64,000 bases of DNA from Subtercola sp. (GTDB lineage Bacteria; Actinomycetota; Actinomycetes; Actinomycetales; Microbacteriaceae). Positions within the stretch are counted from its first letter, which is position 1; each line of letters starts with the position of its first letter. Positions 50,768 to 60,280 of the stretch are shown here, one piece after another. A program made the translations under genes and the position numbers. The notes under the pieces are model-generated. The model had not been told where the DNA came from, searched no databases, and saw only the letters and a list, made by a program, of their open reading frames with translations. The DNA is taken from the NCBI GenBank assembly GCA_025463765.1, contig JAODBC010000004.1, positions 106,169 through 170,168 on the forward strand, in the 5' to 3' direction.

Positions 50768-52414
50768 CTAGGCGCGGGCCTTGCGAAGGGTGATGAGGGC
50801 GACGGTTGTGGCTGCGAGCATGAGCAGCACGCCGATCAGCGAGGTAGTGAACACACCACTGTCGAACGCGTCGCGCGCCGACTGCAGCAGTGTCGTGCCG
50901 AGGCTCCACGGAATGTCGTTGGCGACACCCACGGCGCCACCGAGCGTCTCGGAGGCAGAGCTGGCCTGGCCGTCGGTCAGCCCGAACGGCAGCACCACGT
51001 TCGAGCGGTAGAACGCCGTGAGAATGCTGCCGAGCACTGCGGTGCCGAGTACAGCACCGAGTTCGTAGGCGGTCTCTGACACTGCCGAGGCAGCGCCTGC
51101 CTTGTCTTCTGGCACCGCCGAGATGATGAGGTCGTTCGAGATGGTCTCGGCCGCGCCGATTCCCAGCGAGAGCAGGGCGAAGGCTAGAGCGAGAGTCACG
51201 GCAGTGGCGCTCTGCCCGGTGAGCATGATGATGGTGTACGCCAGGCCCGAGAGCATCAGGCCTCCCGCGACCACGAGGCTCGGCTTCACCCGTCGAACCA
51301 GGGGAACGACGGCGAGACCAGCCACGACCATGACGATCAGGCCTGGCACCAGGGCGAGTGCGGCATCCATCGGCCGAAGACCGAGCACGAGCTGCAGATG
51401 CTGCGAGACATAGAACAGAAAGCCCACCAGCGCCACGACGCTCAGCAGGTTCACCACGACGGCGCCGCTGAAGGCGCCGACACGGAACAGCCGCATGTCG
51501 AGCATCGGGTTCTTTCGAGTGAGCTGACGGCGCACGAAGGCGAACCCCGCCGCCAGGCCGAGCGCGAACAGACCAACGGATGCCCAGCTGAACCCCTCGG
51601 TCGCGATGCTCTTGATGGCGAAGACCACCGGAACGAGCATCACCATCGAAAGGCCGATGCTGAGCAGGTCGAGCGAGCCCGGGTTCGGGTCTTTGCTCTC
51701 GGGAATCAGCAGCGGTGCCAGAATGACCAGCGGAATCAGCACGGGCACGGCGATGAGAAAGACCGATCCCCACCAGAAGTGCTCGAGCAGAATGCCGCCG
51801 ACGATGGGGCCGAGTGCGGCGCCTCCAGCGAATCCGGCCGACCAGATGGCGATGGCGAGCCGGCGCTGACCGCGGTCGGCGAAGATGCTGCGCAGCAGCG
51901 ACAGAGTGGAGGGCATGAGCATCGCGCCGAAGAAGGCGAGCGCACCGCGGGCGGCGATGAGCAGCTCGGGGGTCGGCGCGAACGCCGCGACGATAGAGAC
52001 GGCACCGAACCCGACGGCGCCGATGAGCAGCAGCCTGCGGCGGCCGATGCGGTCGCCGAGGTTGCCCATCGCGACGAGAAGGCCGGCGAGCACGAGCGGG
52101 TAGGTGTCGATGATCCACAGCTGGGCAGCGGCCGTCGGGTGCAGCGATTCAGAGATGACCGGCAGCGCGAAGCTCAGCACGGTGTTGTCGACCGAGATGA
52201 GCAGAACCGGCAGCATGAGCACGGCGAGCGCGAGCCAGCCGCGCTTGCCGACACGCAGAGTCGGCGTGGTCGCCGGCTGGGCGCCGCGGGGTGCGGGGAT
52301 GCCGTGCCCCGGGTTGTTGCGTGCCGGGATGTTGCGCACGGGGTTGTCGCGCACGGAATTGTCGCGTGCCGGGATGTTCACGGGACGGGTGGCGGTGGAG
52401 CTGGAGCTGGACAT
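50768..52414 (-). CDS. MFS drug exporter, DHA2 family (14 helices)
   Basis: A 548-residue proton-driven efflux pump like QacA/SmvA/EmrB. After a 50-residue Arg/Asn/Pro-rich cytoplasmic leader with short repeats (ARDNSVRDNPVRNIPARNNP) come 14 helices. Motif A is GNLGDRIGRRRLLLIGAVGF; VDNTVLSFALPVI is motif D1 in helix 1. It would extrude cationic antiseptics, dyes or antibiotics. The start at 52414 has AGGAAA upstream. Its promoter contains the palindrome at 52453-52468; the nearest TetR gene is at 57125. Confidence 0.92.
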   Translation of the reverse strand: MSSSSSTATRPVNIPARDNSVRDNPVRNIPARNNPGHGIPAPRGAQPATTPTLRVGKRGWLALAVLMLPVLLISVDNTVLSFALPVISESLHPTAAAQLWIIDTYPLVLAGLLVAMGNLGDRIGRRRLLLIGAVGFGAVSIVAAFAPTPELLIAARGALAFFGAMLMPSTLSLLRSIFADRGQRRLAIAIWSAGFAGGAALGPIVGGILLEHFWWGSVFLIAVPVLIPLVILAPLLIPESKDPNPGSLDLLSIGLSMVMLVPVVFAIKSIATEGFSWASVGLFALGLAAGFAFVRRQLTRKNPMLDMRLFRVGAFSGAVVVNLLSVVALVGFLFYVSQHLQLVLGLRPMDAALALVPGLIVMVVAGLAVVPLVRRVKPSLVVAGGLMLSGLAYTIIMLTGQSATAVTLALAFALLSLGIGAAETISNDLIISAVPEDKAGAASAVSETAYELGAVLGTAVLGSILTAFYRSNVVLPFGLTDGQASSASETLGGAVGVANDIPWSLGTTLLQSARDAFDSGVFTTSLIGVLLMLAATTVALITLRKARA

Positions 52415-52452
52415 GATGCGTTTCCTGAAGATCGGGTGTTGAAAGTCTAGTA

Positions 52453-52468
52453 TACCGTCTAGTCGGTA
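52453..52468. promoter_or_regulatory. Palindromic operator before the DHA2 exporter
   Basis: TACCGTCTAGTCGGTA has perfect TACCG/CGGTA arms and a near-symmetric centre. It lies 39 bases before the exporter start. This form is typical of TetR-family repressors of drug pumps. No regulator gene is directly adjacent; the TetR gene at 57125 is a candidate. Confidence 0.65.
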
Positions 52469-52569
52469 CAGTAGCAAACGATCGGCGACTCGGTACGTGG
52501 CGTGCGAGCAATGTGGTGGCGGCACCGTATGGTGAGGAGACACGTTGGGGTGTAATCTGAGGGGATCTC

Positions 52570-55137
52570 ATGAAATCGATGACTCGACTCACACGTAATG
52601 CGGTAACCGCGGCAGTGGTCAGCGCCGCGCTGGTGCTCACGGGCGGCCTCTCGCTCGGGGCGGCGAGCGCCGCGCCTTCGAGTACCCCGGCGCCATCCGG
52701 TGCCTCATCGGCTTCGAGCGCCCTGTCGGCCTCGGGCGCACCGACACTTTCAGCTAGACAGGCGCCCTCCGCTACACCGACACCCTCAGTCACACCGACA
52801 CCCTCGGCTACACCGAAACCCTCAGGCACACCGAAACCCTCGGTCGCCCCCTCAGCTTCGGCCACACCACCCGCAGCGGTTGCGCCGAGCACACCGCCCC
52901 CCACACCTACGCCGACGCCGACGCCGACGAGCAGCAGTCCATCCACCGACGTGCCGACCGACGGCGTCGCGGGCGACCCCACGCTCGAGCAGATGAACGA
53001 AGCGCACAACCACTCGATGGGCTCCACCATCAGCGCCAATGAGCCCGCCGCATCAGGGCCGAACGCGTTCTCGCGGCAAGCGCAAGCGGTGCCGAACGCC
53101 GCGAACGGGGGCGCGACCACTCAAGGGCTGGACATCAGCGGCTGGCAGCCCACCGTCGACTGGAACAGCGTCTGGGCGAACGGGGCGCGCTTCGTCTACA
53201 TCAAGGCGACCGAGAGCGACGACTACTCGAGTAGCTACTTCACGAGTCAGTGGGCCGGCGCCACGAACGTCGGAATGGTGCGCGGGGCCTACCACTTCGC
53301 CAACCCGTACGAGTCGAGCGGGGCCACGCAGGCCAGTTACTTCGTCGCGCACGGCGGCGGCTGGAGTGTCGACGGCAAGACGCTGCCGCCCATGCTCGAC
53401 ATCGAGTACGACCCGTACACCGGCTCAGATCACACCAACGCCTGCTACGGATTGAGCGCGTCGGCGATGGTCGCCTGGATTCGGGACTTCTCGAACACCG
53501 TGCTCGCCAAGACCGGCACCCTGCCGATGATCTACAGCACAACGGGGTGGTGGCGAACCTGCACCGGCAACTCCGCAGACTTCGGAGCGAACCCGTTGTT
53601 CATCGCGTCGTGGCCCAGCAACATTGCCTCAGGCGCGGGCACGCTGCCCGCCGGCTGGAGCGATTACGCGATGTGGCAGTACGCAGACTCCGGCATCTTT
53701 CCCGGCGACCAAGACCTCTTCAACGGCAACCTCGACGCGCTGAAGTCCTTCGCTTCGAAGGGATCGAAAGGCGGCGCGGTAGGTAGCCTCGTCAACGGAT
53801 CGTTCGAGAACTCGATCACGGGCTGGTTCCCTGGTAACGGAACGGTGAATCAACTCATCTACACCGATCCCTCGTCCGCCGAAGACGGCTCGTCGTTCTT
53901 GGCGTCGAATACAGCGGTTCCCTGGCACTCGATGGCGCAAGACGTGCAAAGAACGCTGAGCGTGGGCGAGCAAGCCACCGCAACGATCTGGCTGCGCGCG
54001 GCCTGGGGCACCTTCAGCGGCCAATTCAACCTCTGGGGCATCGGCAACACCCAGGAGTCGGCATCGACGCCGTTTACCGTGGGCACCACCTGGCAGAAGT
54101 TCACCGTGCGGTTGCCGGTCGTGTCGTCGTCGCACTCCTCGCTACGTTTCGAGGTCTACATGACGACCACCGGCGACACCCTGTTTCTCGACAACGCCAC
54201 GCTAAGCTTCGGCGCCGCACCGGTGGCTCCGGTCGTACGCCCCTCGGAGAACCTGCTCTCGAACCCTGGGTTCGAAGGCCAGCTCGGTGGCTGGATTCCC
54301 GGCAACGGCGACATCAACCGTGCCGTCTGGCAAGACGCCTCAGTGGCGCATTCCGGCACGTGGTTCGGAGCCGCCAATACGGCGACGCCCGCGCATTCTC
54401 TCGCCCAAGAGGTGCCGGCGAGCCCCGGCATCGGGGACGACTACGTCTTCTCCATCTGGGTCAAGGCGGGAGGCGGCGTCACTCAGCCCTTCTCCGGCCG
54501 GCTGGCCCTCTGGGGCCTTGGCGGGGGCCCGAACCTCTCGAACGGCGTCGATTTCACCGCGACCTCACAGTGGACGCAGGTGTCGGTCACGGTGAACATC
54601 ACGCGCGGCGGCGTCACAGTACTGAAGCCCGAAATCTATCTGTTCACAACGGGCATCAACCTTCTCGTCGACGACGCATCGCTGACCCACAAGCTCCTGC
54701 GCTCCGGGTCGTTCGAGGGCAACTCTTTCTCGGGCTGGAGCACGAGCGCCAGCTCGATGAACTGGGCCGTCTTCACCGGGCCGCAGACCGGCGTCACACC
54801 CGAAGAGGGCACCTACTTTCTCGCCAGCAACACGAGCGTCAGCGGCAATTCGCTCTCCCAGCAGATCGCGCGGACAACCAACGTCGGGGAGACGTATACC
54901 GCAGAGGTCTGGGTGCGATCGTTCAACCCGAACCAGACGTTCACTGGCACCCTGGCGCTGTGGGGGCTGGGCGGCACGACCGAGGGCAGCTCCACGGACT
55001 TCACCGTGGGCGGCACCTGGACCAAACTGACGGTCACTCTTCCCATCACAAACGCCGGCCACACGCAACTGAAGTTCGAGGTCTACGAGCGCACAACGGG
55101 GCAACTCCTGCTGCTCGACGCAGCGCAGGTGTACTGA
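52570..55137 (+). CDS. Secreted GH25 lysozyme with three carbohydrate-binding-like repeats
   Basis: An 855-residue secreted muramidase. A signal peptide (about 1-35) is followed by a 100-residue Pro/Thr/Ser linker with TPTPSATPKPSG-type repeats. The GH25 domain (about 186-395) has Asp188 in GLDISGWQ and Asp277/Glu279 in MLDIEYDP, the expected catalytic acids. Three related beta-sandwich modules follow (about 405-555, 560-710 and 712-855), each with F.xSNT...HS..Q, WLR/WVK...F.G...LWG.G and L.FEVY..TTG; they look like CBM4/9-type modules. It probably cleaves peptidoglycan, of self or competitors. Start ATG 52570 after GAGGGG. Confidence 0.9.
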   Translation: MKSMTRLTRNAVTAAVVSAALVLTGGLSLGAASAAPSSTPAPSGASSASSALSASGAPTLSARQAPSATPTPSVTPTPSATPKPSGTPKPSVAPSASATPPAAVAPSTPPPTPTPTPTPTSSSPSTDVPTDGVAGDPTLEQMNEAHNHSMGSTISANEPAASGPNAFSRQAQAVPNAANGGATTQGLDISGWQPTVDWNSVWANGARFVYIKATESDDYSSSYFTSQWAGATNVGMVRGAYHFANPYESSGATQASYFVAHGGGWSVDGKTLPPMLDIEYDPYTGSDHTNACYGLSASAMVAWIRDFSNTVLAKTGTLPMIYSTTGWWRTCTGNSADFGANPLFIASWPSNIASGAGTLPAGWSDYAMWQYADSGIFPGDQDLFNGNLDALKSFASKGSKGGAVGSLVNGSFENSITGWFPGNGTVNQLIYTDPSSAEDGSSFLASNTAVPWHSMAQDVQRTLSVGEQATATIWLRAAWGTFSGQFNLWGIGNTQESASTPFTVGTTWQKFTVRLPVVSSSHSSLRFEVYMTTTGDTLFLDNATLSFGAAPVAPVVRPSENLLSNPGFEGQLGGWIPGNGDINRAVWQDASVAHSGTWFGAANTATPAHSLAQEVPASPGIGDDYVFSIWVKAGGGVTQPFSGRLALWGLGGGPNLSNGVDFTATSQWTQVSVTVNITRGGVTVLKPEIYLFTTGINLLVDDASLTHKLLRSGSFEGNSFSGWSTSASSMNWAVFTGPQTGVTPEEGTYFLASNTSVSGNSLSQQIARTTNVGETYTAEVWVRSFNPNQTFTGTLALWGLGGTTEGSSTDFTVGGTWTKLTVTLPITNAGHTQLKFEVYERTTGQLLLLDAAQVY

Positions 55138-55248
55138 CAAGGCCCCTCGCCGCCTCGCGGACGAGACCCGCTCATCCGGCTAGCGGATGCCGCGGCCCGA
55201 GCCCGCGAGGCTCAGCAGATCGTCGAACCGGTCGTGATACTGTAAAGA

Positions 55249-57072
55249 GTGACCCTCACTGACAAAACCTCACTTAGCGTGCGCTCGAGGGTGGTTCGCG
55301 AGATCGTCAGCGCGGTTCTCGCCGCCGTGATCTCGGTGGTCGCTGCCGTCATCGCTCTTCGCATCAGCCCCACCGACATGATGCAACGGTGGCAGATCAG
55401 CAGCCCCGACGGAGTGCTGCACTACCTGCTCTTCGTGAACAGCACGCAGACCTTCTCGTACACCACCAACCCGAACCTCGGATTCCCATCGGGGCTCGAC
55501 GCCTTCTTCGTGGCTCAGGTCGACATGCAGTCGGCGCTCGCCATGAGCGTGCTGGCCGCCATCGTGCACAACGGAATTCTGTCGCACAACCTCTACGTTC
55601 TCGGCACATTCGCGCTGGTCGCTCTCGGCGGGTACGCGTTCTTCCGGGCCCTGCGCATCCGACGCTGGCTCTCAGTGCTGTTCGCGGTGATCTTCAGCCT
55701 CGCGCCCTATCACTTTCTTCGTGTCTGGTACGGGCACACGTTCATCGAGAACTACTGGGTCGTGCCGCTCGCCGGGATTCTCGTGCTCATCACTGCCGGG
55801 CCACGAACGAATCCGTTCACCGCCTGGGCGGCACGCGCCGCGTCACGCCGCGGGCGAATCGTGCGCACCGCACTGCCCCCGGTCATCTTGTCGCTCGTCG
55901 TGGCGACCGGTGAGCCCTACTACTTCGTTTTCGCCGTTCTCATCGTGGGCGGCGTCTGGCTGTTCGGCGCATGCGGGGCCCTGCTCACCCGAACACCCTG
56001 GCGCACCATTGCGGCCACGGCCATCGTTCCGGTGAGTCTCGTCTTCTTCGTGGGCATCAACCTGCTCGTGATGGCTCAGAACTACGGGGTTCGCTACCAG
56101 TCGTACGCCGGGGCGAGACTGATCTCCGACTCCGAAATCTATTCGGGCAAGCTGATGTCGTTGCTGTTGCCCTGGCTCGGTTCCGGCTTTCCCGGTGCAA
56201 GCCGGCTCGCGAACCACTACGCGTCGGCAAGCAACGTGCTGCCCTACACCGAGGCGACCGGTACACCGATCATCGCCAGCGTGGGCATGATTGCTCTGGT
56301 GCTCGTCGTTCTGATCGGCATTCTGATCGGCAACCGAACACTCGCCGACACGTGGATCAACCGGATTGTGACCGACCCCCGCACTCGGGTGCTGGCGGTG
56401 GCGCTGCTCTGGGCGTTTCTGTTCTTCATGGTGTCGGGGCTCGGCGTGGCCGTGGCCATGGTGGCCGGAACCCAGGTCAGAGCCTGGGTGCGTGTGTGCA
56501 TCTTTCTCACCCTCTTCGGCCTGGCGTTCGTCGCGATGGTGGTGAATGCGTTGCCGTCGAAATACGGCATCCGCTTCGGTGCGGCCGGGCTGCTGGCGGT
56601 CGTGGCCGTCTTCGACCAGATGGTGGGGGTGGCCGCAGCCGTGCCGCTCAAGCCGACCGCCGACGACAACATAAAGTCGTACGTCGCCGCCGTCGACAGC
56701 GCGCTGCCCAACGGCTGCGGCGTCGTGCAGTTGCCGATGGCGGGTTTTCCTGAGACTCCCCCGACCGATTCCATGCCCGAGCACGAACTGGCGCTGCCGT
56801 TCTTGTACACGCAGCCGGGCGACATCCGCTGGAGTTACGGCTCGGTCGACGGAACGGTCGGCCGCAAACTGTGGACCGACGCGAACACTCCCGACCTGTT
56901 CGGCGCCACCGTGAAATCGACGGGGGCGTGCGCCATCTCGGTGAACCTCGACGGGTACTCCGATCACGTCGATGCGTGGAAGCCCTTTGTCGCGGCCGCG
57001 GGGGGCAATCCCGATGCCCCGACGGTCACGTCTCCCGATGGCGGCATTCTGCTCTTCACGGTCGGCAAATGA
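55249..57072 (+). CDS. Large polytopic membrane protein, GT-C/YfhO-like
   Basis: A 607-residue membrane protein with about 11-12 helices. After helix 1 a large extracytoplasmic loop contains VLHYLLFVNSTQTFSYTTNP and GFPSGLDAFFVAQVD, a pattern seen in GT-C-type and YfhO-like proteins that move sugars or phospho-groups from lipid carriers. The region YHFLRVWYGHTFIENYWVVP holds conserved polar residues. A C-terminal domain of about 130 residues outside the membrane contains GVVQLPMAGFPETPP and DIRWSYGSVDG. The start GTG 55249 has no strong ribosome site. Role in cell-wall or teichoic-acid-like polymer synthesis is a guess. Confidence 0.65.
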   Translation: MTLTDKTSLSVRSRVVREIVSAVLAAVISVVAAVIALRISPTDMMQRWQISSPDGVLHYLLFVNSTQTFSYTTNPNLGFPSGLDAFFVAQVDMQSALAMSVLAAIVHNGILSHNLYVLGTFALVALGGYAFFRALRIRRWLSVLFAVIFSLAPYHFLRVWYGHTFIENYWVVPLAGILVLITAGPRTNPFTAWAARAASRRGRIVRTALPPVILSLVVATGEPYYFVFAVLIVGGVWLFGACGALLTRTPWRTIAATAIVPVSLVFFVGINLLVMAQNYGVRYQSYAGARLISDSEIYSGKLMSLLLPWLGSGFPGASRLANHYASASNVLPYTEATGTPIIASVGMIALVLVVLIGILIGNRTLADTWINRIVTDPRTRVLAVALLWAFLFFMVSGLGVAVAMVAGTQVRAWVRVCIFLTLFGLAFVAMVVNALPSKYGIRFGAAGLLAVVAVFDQMVGVAAAVPLKPTADDNIKSYVAAVDSALPNGCGVVQLPMAGFPETPPTDSMPEHELALPFLYTQPGDIRWSYGSVDGTVGRKLWTDANTPDLFGATVKSTGACAISVNLDGYSDHVDAWKPFVAAAGGNPDAPTVTSPDGGILLFTVGK

Positions 57073-57124
57073 GAGCGGCAACGGCAATGGCTAGCGGGCG
57101 CCCGAAACGCCCTAGCATGGGTAA

Positions 57125-57685
57125 ATGACCCAAGCGCCGTCTGCTCGTGATCGTGTGCTCGACGCTTTCGAGAACATTCTGATCACGCACGGTGAACGAG
57201 CTGCGACCCTCGACGCTGTCGCAGCAGAGGCCGGAGTGAGCAAGGGCGGCCTGCTCTACCACTTCGGGTCGAAGGATGCCCTGGTCGACGGCCTCGTCGA
57301 GAGATTGTCAGGGCTGGTCGAAGACGACGTGCAGAACATCCGCACCGCACCGAACGGCGTGGTCGACTACTTCGTGCGCAGTTCGGTGAACACCGAGAGC
57401 CCGCTCGACCGCGCCATCATCGCCGCGACTCGTCTGGCTCAGGGTTCGCAGCCGAAGGCGCAAGAGGCGCTGCGGTCGATGCAACGCTCGTGGTTCGACG
57501 TCGTTGCCGAAGCGGTCGGCGACCCGGCCGTCGCGCGCACCGTCATGCTCATCAGCGACGGTCTCTACTACAACTCGGCACTGCTGCCGACCTCGCCTAC
57601 CGAGACGTCGAGTCGAGCCGCGCAGAACATGGACGAGCTCGTGGCTATCGTGCAGGAGCTCGTGCGGGCCACGCAGCCGCACTGA
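57125..57685 (+). CDS. TetR/AcrR family transcriptional regulator
   Basis: A 186-residue repressor with a textbook helix-turn-helix: RDRVLDAFENILITHGERAA, TLDAVAAEAGVSKGGLLYHF and GSKDALVDGLVERL. The C-terminal domain (TetR_C_37-like) has RAIIAATRLAQGSQPKAQEA. This subgroup often regulates DHA2/QacA-type pumps, so it may control the exporter at 50768 through 52453-52468, although two genes now separate them. It follows the large membrane protein by 52 bases. Start ATG 57125. Confidence 0.9.
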   Translation: MTQAPSARDRVLDAFENILITHGERAATLDAVAAEAGVSKGGLLYHFGSKDALVDGLVERLSGLVEDDVQNIRTAPNGVVDYFVRSSVNTESPLDRAIIAATRLAQGSQPKAQEALRSMQRSWFDVVAEAVGDPAVARTVMLISDGLYYNSALLPTSPTETSSRAAQNMDELVAIVQELVRATQPH

Positions 57686-57780
57686 CCGCACACCCACCCC
57701 TATAGTGGTCTCTGACACTTTCGGGGAGCTGTTTTGCCAACTCGGGCGCGAACGCCGTCAGCGACGCCGCCCATTTCGAC

Positions 57781-58125
57781 GTGTCGAATATTCCGGCCGA
57801 CCTCGTAGTCCATTACGACCCCGACGCGACGACCTACGCGGCTCCTGCCGATTCCACGACGACCGATACGCCGGTCGACAACAAGCTCTTCGTCTTGGCC
57901 AGCCACGCCCCGACCGATACGACGTTCAGCTTCGTCTCCGCTGGCCCCCTCACGGTTGCCGCGAAAAGCACGGTCTACTTCTTCTTCACCATCACGTGGC
58001 CCGCGCACAACGTGCACACGGGCGGATTTGTGATCGCCGGATCGTTCACGTTCGGAACGGGTGCACTGCTGCACTCGTCGAGCGACACCGTTTCGATCGA
58101 CTATGTCGACGATTCGCCGGCGTAG
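57781..58125 (+). CDS. Hypothetical beta-rich protein, probably lacking its N-terminus
   Basis: A 114-residue product from GTG 57781. The frame is open upstream to about 57705 and encodes SCFANSGANAVSDAAHFDV before the GTG, but with no start codon and no signal peptide. The sequence is rich in Thr, Ser, Val and Phe (FSFVSAGPLTVAAKSTVYFF, FTITWPAHNVHTGGFVIAGS), as in secreted immunoglobulin-like or TasA/camelysin-like proteins. It is probably a 5'-truncated gene. It is convergent with serA. Confidence 0.4.
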   Translation: MSNIPADLVVHYDPDATTYAAPADSTTTDTPVDNKLFVLASHAPTDTTFSFVSAGPLTVAAKSTVYFFFTITWPAHNVHTGGFVIAGSFTFGTGALLHSSSDTVSIDYVDDSPA

Positions 58126-58149
58126 AGCCGGGCATCCGCTACCCGCCGG

Positions 58150-59739
58150 CTACTCGGTGATGTCGATCTCGGTCAGCACGTCGGCATCGATCGCGACGCG
58201 AACCCGTTCGAGCAGCTCGTCGGGCGCGGGCGAGTCGATGGTGAGCACGCTCAGGGCCTTGCCTCCGGCTGTGGTGCGCGCGATCTGCATGCCGGCGATG
58301 TTGATGGATGCGTCGCCGAACTCCTTGCCGTAGATAGCCACGATGCCGGGGCGATCGTCGTAGATCATGACGAGCAGGTGTTCGGCGAACGGAACCTCGA
58401 CGTCGTAGCCGTTGATCTCGACGATCTTCTCGATCTGCTTCGTGCCGACGAGCGTGCCCGAGACCGAGAGCTGCGAGCCGTCGCTCAGGGCGCCGCTCAG
58501 GGTGAGCACGTTGCGGTACTCCTCTGAGGCGGGGTCGGTGATGAGGCGCACGGTGACTCCGCGTTGCTCGGCGAGCAGCGGAGCGTTCACGTACGAAACG
58601 GTCTCGCTGACGACGTTGCTGAAAACGCCCTTCAGCGCCGCGAGCTTCAAGACGCTCACGTCGAAGGCCGCGATTTCGCCGCGTACGACCACGTCGAGGC
58701 TGGTCAGCGGGCTGTCGGCGAGGCCGGAGAACAGCTGGCCGAGCTTCTCGATGAGGGCGATACCGGGGCGCACGGTCTCTTCGATGACACCGCCGGCCAC
58801 GTTCACCGCGTCGGGTACAAGCTCGCCCGACAGCGCCAGGCGCACCGACTTGGCGACCGAGACGCCCGCCTTCTCCTGGGCTTCGTCAGTGGATGCCCCG
58901 AGGTGCGGTGTGACGATGACATTGTCGAGCGCCAGCAGGTCGAGGTTCTTCGGCGGCTCGCTCACGAACACGTCGAGGCCGGCTCCGGCGATGACGTTCG
59001 CGGTGAGCGCACGGTAGAGCGCGTCTTCGTCGATGAGGCCGCCGCGGGCCACGTTCACGATGAAAGCCGTCGGCTTCATGAGGGCGAGCTGAGCATCCGA
59101 GATCATGCCGGTGGTCTCGGGCGTCTTCGGCATGTGGATGGTCACGAAGTCGCTCTGGGCCAGAAGCTCGTCGAGGCTCAGCAGTGTGACACCCAGTTGC
59201 TGTGCACGCGCCGAGGTGACGTAGGGGTCGTAGGCGACGACGTTCACGCCGAAGGCCTGCAGACGGGCGGTGATGAGCGCGCCGATGCGGCCGAGGCCGA
59301 TGATGCCGAGTGTCTTCTCGTAGAGCTCGACGCCGGTGTACTTCGACCGCTTCCACTGCCCCTGGGCCAGCGCCTCGTGCGCGGCCGGAATGTGCCGCGC
59401 GAGGCTCAGGATGTGCCCGACCGTCAGCTCGGCGGCCGAGATGATGTTCGAGGTGGGCGCGTTGACCACCATCACACCGGCTTGGGTGGCGCTCTTGATA
59501 TCGACGTTGTCGAGGCCCACCCCGGCACGAGCGATCACCTTGAGGTTGGGCGCCGCGGCGATCGCCTCGGCGTCGACCTTGGTGGCCGAGCGCACGAGAA
59601 TCGCGTCGGCCGAGGCCAATGCGCTCAGCAAGGCCGCACGGTCGGTTCCGTCGACGTTCACAACGTCGAAATCGGGGCCCAGAGCCTCAACGGTGGCGGG
59701 AGAAAGTTCTTCTGCGATCAACACGACCGGTTTTGACAC
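58150..59739 (-). CDS. serA: D-3-phosphoglycerate dehydrogenase
   Basis: A 529-residue enzyme of the long actinobacterial form, making 3-phosphohydroxypyruvate in the first step of serine synthesis. Visible are ARAGVGLDNVDIKSATQAGV, LGIIGLGRIGALITARLQAF (NAD motif), VARGGLIDEDALYRAL (catalytic Arg) and VTPHLGASTDEAQ (His). The intervening ASB domain (about 315-450) follows, then a C-terminal ACT domain (HLLVMIYDDRPGIVAIYGKE) for serine feedback. The start at GTG 59739 (VSKPVVLIAEELS) matches the family and has AAGGAA upstream. Confidence 0.96.
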   Translation of the reverse strand: MSKPVVLIAEELSPATVEALGPDFDVVNVDGTDRAALLSALASADAILVRSATKVDAEAIAAAPNLKVIARAGVGLDNVDIKSATQAGVMVVNAPTSNIISAAELTVGHILSLARHIPAAHEALAQGQWKRSKYTGVELYEKTLGIIGLGRIGALITARLQAFGVNVVAYDPYVTSARAQQLGVTLLSLDELLAQSDFVTIHMPKTPETTGMISDAQLALMKPTAFIVNVARGGLIDEDALYRALTANVIAGAGLDVFVSEPPKNLDLLALDNVIVTPHLGASTDEAQEKAGVSVAKSVRLALSGELVPDAVNVAGGVIEETVRPGIALIEKLGQLFSGLADSPLTSLDVVVRGEIAAFDVSVLKLAALKGVFSNVVSETVSYVNAPLLAEQRGVTVRLITDPASEEYRNVLTLSGALSDGSQLSVSGTLVGTKQIEKIVEINGYDVEVPFAEHLLVMIYDDRPGIVAIYGKEFGDASINIAGMQIARTTAGGKALSVLTIDSPAPDELLERVRVAIDADVLTEIDITE

Positions 59740-59921
59740 GAAAGTGAGTTCCTTACAGGGGGGGTATGGACACAGTGAGGCGTCGGCGGCGGGATCGCGG
59801 GCGACGTAGCCCCTCAACTTTAGTGCCTGCGCACCGGGAGCATCGAACGCACGACATTCGAGGTCACTCAGCTCGTGAACGCCCTCGCGGTCGGGCCGCC
59901 TTCGGGCTCGTGTTCGGCTGA

Positions 59922-60278
59922 CTACACGCTGAGCGCTGCTGCGTACAGGCTCTGCAGATCGAGAGTGACGACGGCAGTGACGGCGAACCCGACGATGTAG
60001 ACGATAGTGGCGGCGACAACGTCAAGACGCCGGGTGCCCCACAGCGCGATCGCATAGATCACGACGGGCGCCGCGACCAGACCGATGAGCGCTCCGAGCG
60101 CGCCACCGGGCATTGCGACGCCGAACGAAGCGTATTGCTGGGTCAGGGCGATCAGGTTCGACAGGCCACCGAAGACGGCGAACGCGTATACGAACGCGAA
60201 GACGACAGAGACGACCCAGCCAGCCCTGCCGCGTCGGCGTTTGCGGGCCGGCGTCTCGTCGATCGGTTGTGAAGTCAT
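59922..60278 (-). CDS. Small membrane protein, hypothetical
   Basis: A 118-residue protein with a basic N-terminus (ARKRRRGRAGW) and about three helices: GWVVSVVFAFVYAFAVFGGL, GALIGLVAAPVVIYAIALWG and VAATIVYIVGFAVTAVVTL. Starting at ATG 60278, it lies two bases after the stop of the next gene upstream, so the two are co-transcribed. No family or function is recognised. The gap to serA (59740-59921) shows no clear riboswitch. Confidence 0.65.
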   Translation of the reverse strand: MTSQPIDETPARKRRRGRAGWVVSVVFAFVYAFAVFGGLSNLIALTQQYASFGVAMPGGALGALIGLVAAPVVIYAIALWGTRRLDVVAATIVYIVGFAVTAVVTLDLQSLYAAALSV

Positions 60279-60280
60279 TT

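Noticed and set aside
51398..52450. 350-codon plus-strand frame opposite the DHA2 exporter
   Set aside because: It is antisense to a 14-helix transporter and consists largely of Glu/His/Arg/Gln without any domain.
58564..59736. 390-codon frame opposite serA
   Set aside because: serA is complete on the other strand; this frame has no recognisable domain.
59740..59921. Possible riboswitch upstream of serA
   Set aside because: No glycine or other known aptamer pattern was found, only GC-rich sequence.
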